From Ascarosepion bandense (Eukaryota; Mollusca; Cephalopoda; Sepiida; Sepiidae), in NCBI GenBank assembly GCA_037127315.1, contig JBBBDQ010000330.1, forward strand, positions 7,751,001-7,815,000: a DNA stretch of 64,000 bases. The letters run 5' to 3'. Under the pieces are notes generated by a model. The model had not been told where the DNA came from and did no database searches. It saw only the letters and a list, made by a program, of their open reading frames with translations. The position numbers were made by a program, and so were the translations under genes. This document shows positions 52,926 through 62,599 of this stretch, in pieces. Numbering within the stretch: position 1 is the stretch's first letter; each line of letters opens with the position of its first letter.

Positions 52926-53040
52926 AACATGACCGAAATTTATTGTGTAAGATGTGTTAGACGACAAACTGATTTAAATTAAATCAGTTCATGCAAGCTG
53001 TAAATCATCAAGATATATTCGAATCAATAGCGCCGTGTCT

Positions 53041-53112
53041 GTCTCTGCGGCACAATGGTAGCGCGTCTGACTCCAGATCAGAAGTATGCGTGTTCAAATC
53101 ACGTTGGGAACA
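53041..53112 (+). tRNA. tRNA-Trp(CCA)-like, array unit 1
   Basis: 72 nt in tRNA-Trp order with anticodon loop CTCCAGA; the acceptor stem has one mismatch and the variable region differs (AAGTATG). Followed by nine T, a Pol III terminator. Possibly functional but diverged. Confidence 0.6.
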
Positions 53113-53271
53113 ATTTTTTTTTTTTATGCTCTTTTAATTATTCACTAACTTACGTAAACATGACAGAAATTTATTGTGTAAGATTTGCTAGGTGACAAAC
53201 TGATTTAAATTAAAAAAGTTCATGCAACCTGTAAATCATCAAGATATATTTGATTCGGCAATTAGTAGTTC

Positions 53272-53343
53272 TTCCCTGTGGCGCAATGGTAGCGCGTCTG
53301 ACTCCAGATCAGAAGGTTGCGTGTTCAAATCACGTCGGGGTCA
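53272..53343 (+). tRNA. tRNA-Trp(CCA), array unit 2
   Basis: Identical to the intact consensus from position 3 onward, including TCTGACTCCAGATCAGA and GTGTTCAAATCAC. Only the first two acceptor bases are changed (TT for GG), which breaks two terminal pairs. No T run follows directly. Confidence 0.7.
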
Positions 53344-53486
53344 ATTACATTTGATGCACTTTTAATTATTCACAACTTAAACATGACCGACGTTTATTGT
53401 GAAAAATTTATTTGGCGGCAAACTGATTTAAATTAAATCAGTTCATGAAAGCTGTAAATCATCAAGATATGTTTGAAGAGCTTACA

Positions 53487-53558
53487 TGAAGTTTGGCGCA
53501 ATGGTAGCGAGACTGACTCCAGATCAAAAGTATGCGTGTTCAAATCTCGTCGGGGTCA
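53487..53558 (+). pseudogene. tRNA-Trp pseudogene, array unit 3
   Basis: Anticodon loop CTCCAGA is kept, but the 5' acceptor strand (TGAAGTTT) no longer pairs and the anticodon stem carries changes (GAGACTGA). T-run follows. Confidence 0.75.
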
Positions 53559-53713
53559 TTTTTTTTTATGCTCTTTTAATTATTTACTAACTTACGTAAA
53601 CATGACAGAAATTTATTGTGTAAGATTTGTTAGGCGACAAAATGAATTAAATTAAATCAGTTCATACAAGCTATAATTCATCAAGATATATTTGAAACTC
53701 TAGTTAGAAGTTC

Positions 53714-53785
53714 TTCCCTGTGGCGCAATGGTAGCGCGTCTGACTCCAGATCAGAATGTTGCGTGTTCAGATCACGTCGGGGTCA
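53714..53785 (+). tRNA. tRNA-Trp(CCA), array unit 4
   Basis: Same TT start as unit 2, otherwise near-consensus with TGTTCAGATCACG in the T arm. Units 2 and 4 share flanks (AGTAGTTCTTCCCTGTGG / AGAAGTTCTTCCCTGTGG). Confidence 0.65.
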
Positions 53786-53936
53786 ATTAATCTTGATGCT
53801 CTTTTAATTATTCACAACTTAAACATGACCGACATTTATTGTGTAAGATTCATTTGGCTACAAACTGATTTAAATTAAATCAGTTCATGCAAGCTGTAAA
53901 TCATTAAGATATATTTGAATAACCAGTTTGAAGTTC

Positions 53937-54008
53937 GGCCCTGTGACGCAATGGTAGCCCGTCTGTCTTCACATCAGGCGATTGCGTGTTCATATCACGT
54001 CGGTGTCT
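53937..54008 (+). pseudogene. tRNA-Trp derivative with anticodon UCA, array unit 5
   Basis: Anticodon loop is CTTCACA, giving UCA in place of CCA, which would read UGA. The anticodon stem has a T-T mismatch and the acceptor 3' side is altered (CGGTGTCT), so it is probably a pseudogene. Confidence 0.7.
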
Positions 54009-54152
54009 ATAATATTTTATGCTCTTTCAATTATTCACAACTTAAACATGACCGAAATTTATTGTGTAAGATTTGTTAGGCGACAAACTGATTTAAATTA
54101 AATCACTTCATGCAAGCTGTAAATCATCAAGATATATTGAATCAATAGCGCC

Positions 54153-54192
54153 GTGTCTGTGGCGCAATGGTAGCGCGTCTGACTCCAGATCA
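54153..54192 (+). pseudogene. tRNA-Trp 5' half, recombinant array unit 6
   Basis: The first 40 nt through CTCCAGATCA run directly into the array spacer TCAAGATATATTTGAA. GATCA occurs in both the tRNA and the spacer, so an unequal crossover at this short match explains the fusion. Confidence 0.85.
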
Positions 54193-54225
54193 TCAAGATA
54201 TATTTGAACAGCATGTTTGAATTTC

Positions 54226-54296
54226 GGCACTGTGGCGCAATGGTAGCGCCTCTGATCCAGATCGGAATTTTGCGCGTTCGAATCACGTCGGGACCA
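54226..54296 (+). pseudogene. tRNA-Trp derivative with 6-nt anticodon loop, array unit 7
   Basis: TCTGATCCAGATCGG lacks one C of the anticodon loop; the T arm GCGCGTTCGAATCACG and the acceptor end are otherwise good. Confidence 0.7.
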
Positions 54297-54426
54297 TTAT
54301 ATTTGATGCTCTTTTAATTATTCATAACTTAGACATGACCGACATTTATTGTGTAAGATTTAAATTAAATCAGTTCATGCAAGCTGTAAATCATCACGAT
54401 ATATTTGAATCAGAAGCTCCATGTTT

Positions 54427-54498
54427 GTCACGGTGGCGCAATGGTAGCTCGTCTAATTCCAAATCATCAGAATGCGTGTTCAAATCTCGTCGAGGTCA
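54427..54498 (+). pseudogene. tRNA-Trp pseudogene, array unit 8
   Basis: CCA is kept in ATTCCAAATC, but the stems are mutated (GTCTAATTCC, CTCGTCGAGG). A run of nine T follows. Confidence 0.65.
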
Positions 54499-54655
54499 AT
54501 TTTTTTTTTATGCTCTTTTAATTATTTACTAACTTACGTAAACATGACCGACAGTTATTGTGTAAGATTTATTGGGTGACAAACTGATTTCAATTAAATC
54601 AGTTCATGCAAGCTGTAATTCATCATGATATATTTGAATCACCCATAACGTGCTT

Positions 54656-54725
54656 GTCCCTGTAGCACTTGTATCTCGTCAGACTCCAGATCTGAATGAT
54701 GCTCGTTCAAATCACGACGGTGTCA
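54656..54725 (+). pseudogene. tRNA-Trp pseudogene, array unit 9
   Basis: 70 nt. D loop shortened (CACTTGTATC) and T stem broken, yet the anticodon stem shows a paired double change (TCAGA/TCTGA for TCTGA/TCAGA) and keeps CCA. Confidence 0.7.
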
Positions 54726-54872
54726 TTTTTTTATGCTCTTTCAATTATTCACAACTTAAACATGTCCGAAATTTATTGTGTAAGATTTGTTAGGCCACAA
54801 ACTGATTTAAATTAAATCAGTTCATGCAAGCTGTAAATCATCAAGATATATTTGAATCACGACAGCCTGTTT

Positions 54873-54944
54873 GTCACTGTGGCACAATGGTATCTCGTCT
54901 GACTTGAGATTAGAAGGATGCGTGTTCGAATCATGACGGGGTCA
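54873..54944 (+). pseudogene. tRNA-Trp derivative with anticodon UGA, array unit 10
   Basis: Anticodon loop CTTGAGA gives UGA (would read the serine codon UCA). The anticodon stem still pairs (TCTGA/TTAGA). The acceptor 5' strand GTCACTG pairs imperfectly. Terminator T-run present. Confidence 0.65.
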
Positions 54945-55097
54945 TTTTTTTATGCTCTTTTAATTATTCACTAACTTACGTAAACATGACCGAAATTTAT
55001 TGTGTAAGTTTTGTTAGGCGACAAACTGATATAAATTAAATCAGTTCATGCAAGCTATAAATCATCAAGATATATTTGAATCACCAGTTCGGCTTTC

Positions 55098-55169
55098 GGC
55101 CCTGTGGCGCAATGGTAGCGCGTCTGACTCCAGATCAGAAGGTTGCGTGTTCAAATCACGTCGGGGTCA
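55098..55169 (+). tRNA. tRNA-Trp(CCA), intact, array unit 11
   Basis: GGCCCTGTGGCGCAATGGTA start, anticodon loop CTCCAGA, T arm GCGTGTTCAAATCACGT, 3' end CGGGGTCA. All four stems pair, A and B boxes are intact, and nine T follow two bases after the end as a Pol III terminator. The CCA end is added after transcription. Confidence 0.95.
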
Positions 55170-55326
55170 ATTTTTTTTTTATGTTCTTTTAATTATTCAC
55201 TATCTTACGTCAATATGACCGACATTTATTGTGTAAGATTTATTTGGCGGCAAACTGATTTAAATTAAATGAGTTCATGAAAGCTGTAAATCATCAAGAT
55301 ATATTTGAATCGACAGTATCATGTTT

Positions 55327-55398
55327 GTCCCTGTGGCGCAATGGTAGCGCGCTTGACTCAAGATCTGAAATTTGCGTGTTCAAAGCGCGTTGTTGTCA
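55327..55398 (+). pseudogene. tRNA-Trp derivative with anticodon CAA, array unit 12
   Basis: Loop CTCAAGA gives CAA (would read leucine UUG). The anticodon stem has a T-T and a C-A mismatch, and the T-arm end is altered (AAAGCGCGTTG). Likely a pseudogene. Confidence 0.65.
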
Positions 55399-55559
55399 AG
55401 TATTTTTCGATACTCTTTTTATTATTCACTAACTTAAGAACCGCACTTCTGCAGCCCAAATCTAAATTAATCCTGTGCAAACAAACAGTTGTATGCAAAA
55501 AAAGCTAATATCATCTACCATGTATTCTATAGTAAAAAAAGTTAGAATAGTTTAAATCT

Positions 55560-55965
55560 CTCAAGAAATTTTGGCATCAAATGTCCTAGAAGAAGTTGAT
55601 ATGTCGAAAATAAAAGCAAAAGATTATATTTAAGTTAACTAAATTGGTAATTTATTTGGAGTGTGACAAGTTACTGCAGAGTTCAATGGATGAATGTCTG
55701 TCAAAATGACGCAGAAATGAAAATAACTCTGATATCTCATTTTAACATACATATATACTTACCAAAATTACTATCTTGAAATACTAAAACTATCTTGAAA
55801 TACTAAAAAGTTATTCTCTTCAATAAAATCGGCTGTTGGGTTCAAGCATAGCCTCCAGACGTACTTTGGAATCACCTGCATCTCCTCTGGACGGTTTCCT
55901 CCTTGAAGTTTGTGAATACTGCCATAATGCATGCCTTCAGTTAATATTTGGTGTTACAAAGACAT
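55560..55965 (+). repeat. tRNA-Trp downstream module, copy 1
   Basis: Contains GGCATCAAATGTCCTAGAAG and AGTTGATATGTCGAAAATAA (SINE-like tail), then TTTATTTGGAGTGTGACAAG and TCTTGAAATACTAAAAAG. The same series follows the loci at 57909, 58469, 59398 and 62421. Confidence 0.7.
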
Positions 55966-56324
55966 GTGTGAGTCTCTTGCTCTGCAGTTTCTCACACATA
56001 ATAATCAAGTGGTCTTGCAGACTAGAGAGGTAGGTAGCCAAACGCAATTCAGCTTGTGTGAAATCCTCACATTTGACTTGAAAATGTCCATCAGATGAGG
56101 TAACGCTTCGACCAAGATGAGTTTTCCTTTTGTCTTTATTCATATTTTCTTTTAATATGTACATTTTAGTTACGTCTGATTTTTTTGGTTCGCGGTTTTA
56201 TCAAGTTTAATAGATTACTCAAAGATTTAATAGGTTACTCAAAGGTGTTCGATGGATGAAACACGCTGAGCACATCGAAACGCTTGGAAATTTAGATTGG
56301 CACTGAAAAGATATCCGAGTAATC

Positions 56325-57208
56325 TGTAATCTCATTCGTCTATCACATTTAAAGAAACATCTATAAAAGAAAGATTGCTGTTCAAATGTACCATTTTCAC
56401 TCACATTCAGGTCATTATTCATATATTAATATGAATAATTGTGGTGATACTGAGCAAAGCGAGGGACCGGATGTTTGCCCTCAGAGATCCAGAAAGCAAA
56501 TGACTAAAATTGGTCTTTGCTCATCCGGCTCCACGCATATGTTCCGGTAGAAAACCAAAAATTAATAAATATGAAATTCCTTTTATTTATCATCCAATGG
56601 GAAGCCCAGAATTAAATACAGGTGTGAATTCCCAAATGACACGCTGGGACCCACAAAGACGAAATAAAAAGCCGACACAAAAAGTATCGCCAGTTGAGAA
56701 AGTACGAGCGTAATTAGCACGTCCCTTGACCTCATCAAGCGATCCACTATGCTCGCCTCATTTCCCTCTCACCTTCTTCTTCGCCGTCCTATGAACTACT
56801 TAACCGATCTAGGAGCGGAGACATCAAAGACATTCCTAACTGACAAACCCTCACACATACATATCCACAAACTCTCTTTTCGGTATTTACTGCTATAAAC
56901 ATTTTAACGTCCTTTTAACTCATCCAAAAGACATTCCTTTTATTTGTAAAATTAACCTTAATTGATATCTGTGTATATATAAATGTTGTTGCTATACTCA
57001 ATTTGATTTTCTTGTTTTATAACCCCTTTTATAACTTATGGTGGGTTATCTACTAACGAGGCCAAATTCAGTTAATCTGCTTCAGCACACAACTACTCTT
57101 CACTAGAACGGATAACCCACTATATAATGACCTGAATGTGAATGAAAATGGTAAATTTGAGCAGCAATCTTTCTTTTATAGATGTTTTTTAAATGTGATA
57201 GACGAATA
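56325..57208. repeat. Inverted repeat with 85-bp arms
   Basis: Left arm 56325-56410 and right arm 57122-57208 are reverse complements with few changes (AGCAATCTTTCTTTTATAGA in the right arm). The 710-bp interior has no recognised ORF. The segment after the left arm (56430-56530) is directly repeated at 57655-57750 (GCGAGGGACCGGATGTT / GCGAGAAACCGGATGTT). Confidence 0.8.
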
Positions 57209-57500
57209 AGAAACTTGAGAGTCGAGTTCGAATTCCAGTCATGTTTCTTACATTAACTTACTCTCAAATAGCCACGAGATACGTTTGAATCCCTCTCAAC
57301 CCACTTATCCGAAATTATGTGTTAAATAATGGCATTTTGATCTAGAAAGATCTTGGCTAATCCAAAAGAAAATATATTCATGCGACATTCGCTCATAGAA
57401 AAAGAAATATATTATTCTTGCAATTTGTGATATGTTTTGGATTTAAAAAATTAGTACTAGATCGATAACACGTCAAAAATTAAAACAACAAATGAAACTA
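57190..57500 (+). mobile_element. tRNA-derived SINE with conserved tail
   Basis: GAGAGTCGAGTTCGAATTCC (B box), TTACTCTCAAATAGCCACG and AATTATGTGTTAAATAATGG (body), TAGATCGATAACACGTC plus A's (diverged tail). Begins inside the right arm of the inverted repeat. Confidence 0.7.
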
Positions 57501-57549
57501 ATTCCTTTTTCATAGTGAGTATTATTATAACAGTTTGTTGCGAATATTG

Positions 57550-57862
57550 TAAGCATGATCTCGATTCTCCTGGCAAGGTAGGTTTTGTTTAAATATATTT
57601 ATTTTAAAGATTGCTAATGCTTGAGTTATTCATGCATGAGATAATAGAGTCTGTGGTGATACCGATCGAACAAAAGCGAGAAACCGGATGTTGGCTCTCT
57701 CACAACAAAAAGGCAAATGAATAAAACTCGTCGTGCGCATCCGAGTTTAATAGATCCGAAATTACTCATGCAGAATATATGATCAAACACTGGAATTGCG
57801 AAAACATGGAGGCCATTTTATTGTGAAACATTTTCTGGGAGACAACTTTCATGGTGCTAAGT
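57550..57862 (+). repeat. tRNA-Trp upstream module, copy 2
   Basis: GATCTCGATTCTCCTGGCAA, GCTTGAGTTATTCATGCATG and ACATGGAGGCCATTTTATTG; ends 50 bp before an intact tRNA-Trp. Confidence 0.75.
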
Positions 57863-57908
57863 CGCTAATATATATTTAAAAGAATTAATCTGCCTCGTCA
57901 TATCGTCC

Positions 57909-57980
57909 GGCCCTGTGGCGCAACGGTAGCGCGTCTGACTCCAGATCAGAAGGTTGCGTGTTCGAATCACGTCGGGGTCA
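57909..57980 (+). tRNA. tRNA-Trp(CCA), intact
   Basis: GGCCCTGTGGCGCAACGGTA start, loop CTCCAGA, T loop TTCGAAT (the canonical form), 3' end CGGGGTCA, followed by TTTT after three bases. All stems pair. Decodes UGG. Confidence 0.95.
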
Positions 57981-58129
57981 AGATTTTACAATGTTCTTTT
58001 TATTGCCTCTGGAACATATCTACATCAATCATGTGTATGCATGTATTTTATTGGAAAAAAGTGAAACATATTTTTTTTTAACAAAAAATTACAAGAAAAT
58101 TAAATTTTAGCATTAAATGACACATGAGG

Positions 58130-58185
58130 AGTTGATATGTCGCTAAACAAACAAACAAACAAGCAAACAAACAAAAAAATAGATT
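58130..58185 (+). repeat. SINE-like tail in tRNA-Trp downstream module
   Basis: GCATTAAATGACACATGAGG then AGTTGATATGTCGCTAAAC and (CAAA)n. Same tail as in the 5S-tRNA SINEs. Confidence 0.8.
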
Positions 58186-58468
58186 CAATGTGACGACAGT
58201 AGCATTTCATTTGGAGTATGGCAAGTAACTACAGGGTGCCATGGATGAGTTGTCGTCGAAATGAGGTAGAAATAAGGTAGAAATGAAATAAAACTGACAT
58301 CTCATTTGAACATAGGCATATATTTACCAAAATTAAACCAAAAATATTTTGAAATACTAGACTTATTTTATAAATCGCTATTGTGTTCAACTATGGCCTC
58401 GAGAAGATTACATCTCCTGCAATTCTTCTGGACGGTTTTCTCGTTTAATCAAGATATCCGCTGCGTTC

Positions 58469-58540
58469 GGCCTTGTGGCGCAACGTTAACTTGTCTGACT
58501 GCAGATGTTAAGATTGAGTGTTTAAATCACGTCGGGTAAA
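58469..58540 (+). pseudogene. tRNA-Trp derivative with anticodon GCA
   Basis: GGCCTTGTGGCGCAACG start is good but AACTTGTCTGACTGCAGATG gives anticodon GCA and a broken stem; the acceptor end is lost (GTCGGGTAAA). Pseudogene. Confidence 0.75.
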
Positions 58541-58904
58541 GGATATTTTGATGCTCCTTTTATTATTCGCTAGCTTAAAAACCGTATTCCTTTAGCACAA
58601 ATCTAAATAAATCCTGTGCAACCAAACAGTTACATGCGCAAAAGCTGAGTATCTTCTACCATGTATTCTATTGTTTAAAAAAAATGTTTAAATATTCCAA
58701 AGCTCCCGAGAAAATTTCGGCATCAAATGACGCATAAGGAGTTGATAAGTCGTAAAAGAAGCAAAAAATTAGATGAAGTCAAGTTGACGAAATTGGCAAT
58801 TTATTTGGAGTATGACGATTAACTGAAGGGTGCAATTGAGATTTCGTCGAAATGACGTATAAATGTAAATAGCACTGATATCTCATTTTCATATGCATCT
58901 TTTT

Positions 58905-59098
58905 TTAAATTTTTTTTTTAATCATATCACCCCGAGCAAGGCAGTAATGCCACTGACGTGCAGGGGGCTACATAAGAATGAAGAGATTGGAAAAGAGAAA
59001 ACCGGAAACCGCATCCTAAACAGGAAACAAGGGATGAACCTCTTCACCTGTTCAATAGATGAGGGTGGAGTGTGAACCGGGCGATAGTTTAGTCTATA
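58905..59098 (-). mobile_element. LINE 3'-end fragment (UTR-only type)
   Basis: Minus end GCCTTGCTCGGGGTGATATG with A's; body with CCTCTTCACCTGTTCAATAG shared with 5233-5480. Confidence 0.75.
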
Positions 59099-59362
59099 AG
59101 CATGTTCTTGATTCTCCGGACAGGGCAGGTTTTGTTTAAAGATATTTATTTCAACGATTGCCAGTGTTTGAGTTATTCATACTTGCAGCCATGCAGTTCA
59201 TTGATCCCGAAAAATATTCGAAATTATTCATGCAGAATATGTAAACACACATTTAAATTGCGTAAACATGGAGGCCATTTTATTGTGAAACATTTTCTGG
59301 GAGACCAACTTGTTGAAATTACATAAAGTCAGTTCAAGGAAGCTGCTAAGTCGTTAATATGC
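59099..59362 (+). repeat. tRNA-Trp upstream module, copy 3
   Basis: CTTGATTCTCCGGACAGGGC, GTTTGAGTTATTCATACTTG, AACATGGAGGCCATTTTATT and AAGTCAGTTCAAGGAAGC. The LINE end inserted just before it. Confidence 0.8.
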
Positions 59363-59397
59363 ATCTAAAAGTACTAATCAGAAAACTGCCGCTATCT

Positions 59398-59469
59398 GGC
59401 CTTGTGGCGCAACGGTAGCGCGTCTCCTTCCAGGTCAGAAGGTTGTGTGTTCAAATCACGTCGAGGTCA
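59398..59469 (+). pseudogene. tRNA-Trp(CCA) derivative with broken anticodon stem
   Basis: Body is good, but TCTCCTTCCAGGTCAGA disrupts two anticodon-stem pairs while keeping CCA. T-stem has GTGTGTTCAAATCACG. Terminator TTTTT follows. Confidence 0.7.
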
Positions 59470-59628
59470 AGTTTTTCCGTTGTTTGTTTATTACTAACTA
59501 GCTGAAAAGACGCTCATCTCATATCTAAATCAATCATGTGTATGCATGTTTTCTATTGGGAATTTTCGTCGAAATGAGGCAGAAATTAAATAACACTGAC
59601 ATCACAATGTAACAAACATATCTATCTA

Positions 59629-59920
59629 AACTTATTTATAAATGGAACTTTGTGTGTGTCCGTTACCTATAGACTCCGAAACGGCTGAACCGACTTTCTT
59701 GAAAATTTACACAGTTGTACTATAAGCGCCTGCGAGTGTTCTTACCTAGGTTTTGTGTCGAGGTACCCCTGATAAATATCGAAAATCAATAATAAAAAAA
59801 ATCGACTTATAGAAGGAGTAGTCCGATTTTAATCAAATTTGATACACTCATAGACAAAGACATAAGAAACGATATTCAGAAGTTTCAAGGTTGCAGTTCT
59901 TACAATAGTGCAGAAAATCG

Positions 59921-59954
<34 letters not shown>

Positions 59955-60030
59955 AAAAGAAGGTGTTTATGTGTGCGTCTGTTTATCTGCCTGTATGTCT
60001 ATTTTTTCAGCCCTTTTATTTTTGTTTTTG
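59629..60030 (-). repeat. Dispersed repeat family C, copy 5
   Basis: Starts (plus) AAACTTATTTATAAATGGAA and CCGAAACGGCTGAACCG; (TA)n at 59925-59951. The CCCGGCG end is missing. Confidence 0.85.
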
Positions 60031-60044
60031 CTTCGGGTTTATTT

Positions 60045-60300
60045 TTGCTACCTCCACTAAATCGCTAAATAAACAGCATAGTATGAATGAAAAAAGGCCC
60101 CAAACTTAATAATAAAATCTAAGCTTTTCCATCAAAATGTTTGCATAATTATTAAGAGGAAATATCAAATTATATTTAAATTATTTATTAAAATTTTTTA
60201 ATCCCTTCTAACCCGTTCACAATTTTGGTAGAAAATCTTGTTTTGATTTTAGTTATCGGGTAACCAAATCGTTACGAGAGTTTACCACAGAAAACGGGTA
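60045..60300 (-). repeat. Dispersed repeat family A, copy 3
   Basis: Reverse complement of 41560-41815: TCGGGTAACCAAATCGTTAC, TCCATCAAAATGTTTGCATA and ACCTCCACTAAATCGCT. Confidence 0.8.
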
Positions 60301-60589
60301 CATTTTAGTTTTAAATCCCGAAGGCTTTTATCCTTTCAAATTTTTCCAAAATAGCATTATTTCCGTGAAAATATATATGCTGAACTCCAATGATCAATTA
60401 GATATTGAAGAAACCTACCTTTTTTATGTTAACGACCAGAAAAAAAAAATCGAACTTCTCGCTCTTTTTGTCACCCACTATCAGCTTAGAGATAAGACAT
60501 TCGCTGCTGAATGACTTGAGGCGTAGGGCGCTAATTTCGGCCTATTTACTTCCTTCACTGTAAATTCTTTGCAGAAATTACTACGCGAT

Positions 60590-61740
60590 TTTTTTTGTAC
60601 TTAATTTCAGAAGAAAGTTGTGTGCAATTAATTTCAGAGGAAAGTTAACTTTGAAATGTAAGAAAATAAGTGATAAGTGTAGTTTAATAAATCTTCAAAT
60701 ATATATAGTGTATTTTTGCGTTTTTTTTTTCTTGGTACTTAATTTCAGAAGAAAGTTGCGTGTACTTAATTTCAGAAGAAAGTTTACTTTCAAATATATG
60801 AAAATAAGTGATAAGTGTAGTTTTACTTAACCTTCAAATATATAAAAATATGAAAATACTTGTAAATTATAAATAACAAAAAGAACAAAATAAGTAGTAC
60901 AGTAAAGCATTTTTTTTATACTTAACATTGAAAATAAAACAATAATTACATCAATTGGAAAGGAAGTTAAAAGTTAACAAAATGGAAAAAATGACATTGA
61001 CAATTTTTTTAAAAATGCAGTAGTTTTCAGAAAGTTGCGTGTATTTGCGTGTTCCCCACCTTTTTTTTTTTGGTACATAATTTCAGAAGAAAGTTAACTT
61101 TCAAATATATGAAAATAAGTGATGAGTGTAGTTTAATTAACCTTCAAATATATTTGCTTCAAATATATTTGCGTATTTTTTCCTTCTCTTTTTTTTTTTT
61201 TTTTTTGGTACTTAATTTATAAGAAAGTTTTAGTTAACTTTCAAGTAAATGAAAATAAGTGATAAGTGTAAGTTTTACTTAACCTTAAAGTTAACTTTCT
61301 AAAAAAAAAATCTATATTTTTAACTTTCAAATATATAAAAATTTTATATATTTGAAAGTTAACTTTCTAAAAAAAAATCTGTATTTTCATATATTTGAAA
61401 GTTAACTCTCAAATTAAGTAAAATTAACTCTCAAATTAAGTACAAAAAAAAAAAAATAAGGAAAAAACAAAACGCAAAATACACGCAATAGATTTGAAGG
61501 TGAATTAAACTACACTTATCACTTAATTTATTTTCATTACTTGAAAGTTAACTTTCTTAAAAAAATCTATACTTTCATATATTTGAAAGTTAACTTTTGT
61601 CTGAAAAACTTCAGCAAAAATACAGTTATCACTTATTTTTATATATTTGAAAGTTAACTTTCTTTTCAAATTAAGTACACGCAACTTTCTTAAATTAATT
61701 ACCAACAAAAAAAAAAAAAAAGGAAAAAATACTAAAAGTT
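60590..61740. repeat. AT-rich satellite array with inverted second half
   Basis: Units of about 80-130 bp containing GTACTTAATTTCAGAAGAAA, GTTAACTTTCAAATATATGA and AAATAAGTGATAAGTGTAG run in one direction to about 61290 and in the other from about 61320 to 61730. 61077-61175 pairs with about 61480-61560 over roughly 95 bp. T- and A-runs separate the units. Confidence 0.85.
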
Positions 61741-61799
61741 AATGGGTGTTTATTTATCGTAAAAAAGCACCGAAATAAAACGAGGTACTCCTGCTAGTA

Positions 61800-62130
61800 T
61801 ATATATATCACATCCAAATTCCTCAAGTCATGTAGTATCAGAAGAGAGGTCTATCTCCAAATCCTTAGAAGTTAAATACATACTGTTTGTAATAAGACAC
61901 CCGGGAAATGCTATGGTACAATTAATATCTACATGGTATGGTAGGGGGTATAAAAGACAATTGGTATGTGTGGTGGGATGTCCCCTCGAGAAGACATAGT
62001 CTAAAACCATATTGGTACTAGGTGAAGGTAGCAGTGTACTACCACCAATAAAATGGCAAAAGTTCTCATTAGTACCCATACATGTGTACAATTTGGGAGA
62101 TGACCACCCCTGGGCAGATATCGTCAGCAT
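61800..62130 (-). other. Unrecognised 100-codon ORF
   Basis: Minus strand with SRGHPTTHTNCLLYPLPYHV and a start at 62130; less AT-rich than its surroundings. No domain recognised; could be a retroelement remnant. Confidence 0.3.
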
Positions 62131-62402
62131 GTTCTCGATCCTCCCGACAATACAGACTTTGTTTAAATATTATTTTAACGATAGCCAATGTTTGAGTTAT
62201 TCATGCATGCGGCCATAGATTGAATTGATCCGAAAAACATCCGAAATTACTCATGCAAAAAATATGAACACACATTGAAATTGAGTAAACATAGACGCCA
62301 TGATATTGTGAAACATTTCTCGGGAGACCAACTTGTTCAAATTAGATAAAGTCAGTTCATATCAGCTGTTAAGTCGTTAACATATATTTAAAACTACTTA
62401 TC
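62125..62402 (+). repeat. tRNA-Trp upstream module, copy 4
   Basis: GTTCTCGATCCTCCCGACAA, GTTTGAGTTATTCATGCATG, AAACATAGACGCCATGATAT; ends 20 bp before an intact tRNA-Trp. Confidence 0.8.
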
Positions 62403-62420
62403 AGTAAACCGTCCGCGTCC

Positions 62421-62492
62421 GGCCCTGTGGCGCAACGGTAGCGCGTCTGACTCCAGATCAGAAGGTTGCGTGTTCAAATCACGTCGGGGTCA
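62421..62492 (+). tRNA. tRNA-Trp(CCA), intact
   Basis: GGCCCTGTGGCGCAACGGTA start, loop CTCCAGA, T loop TTCAAAT, 3' end CGGGGTCA; all stems pair. The first T-run long enough to stop Pol III is the nine T about 17 nt downstream. Confidence 0.95.
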
Positions 62493-62599
62493 ATGATTGT
62501 TTAATGTTTTTTTTTTGTTTTTTTTTTAACTGACTAGCTCAAAAGACGCACTCCTCCCGCCTAAATCTAAATCAATCATGTGCACGCATATATTTTATT

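Noticed and set aside
53937..54008. Functional UGA-suppressor tRNA
   Set aside because: Anticodon UCA is real in the sequence, but the anticodon and acceptor stems are damaged, so decay is the simpler explanation.
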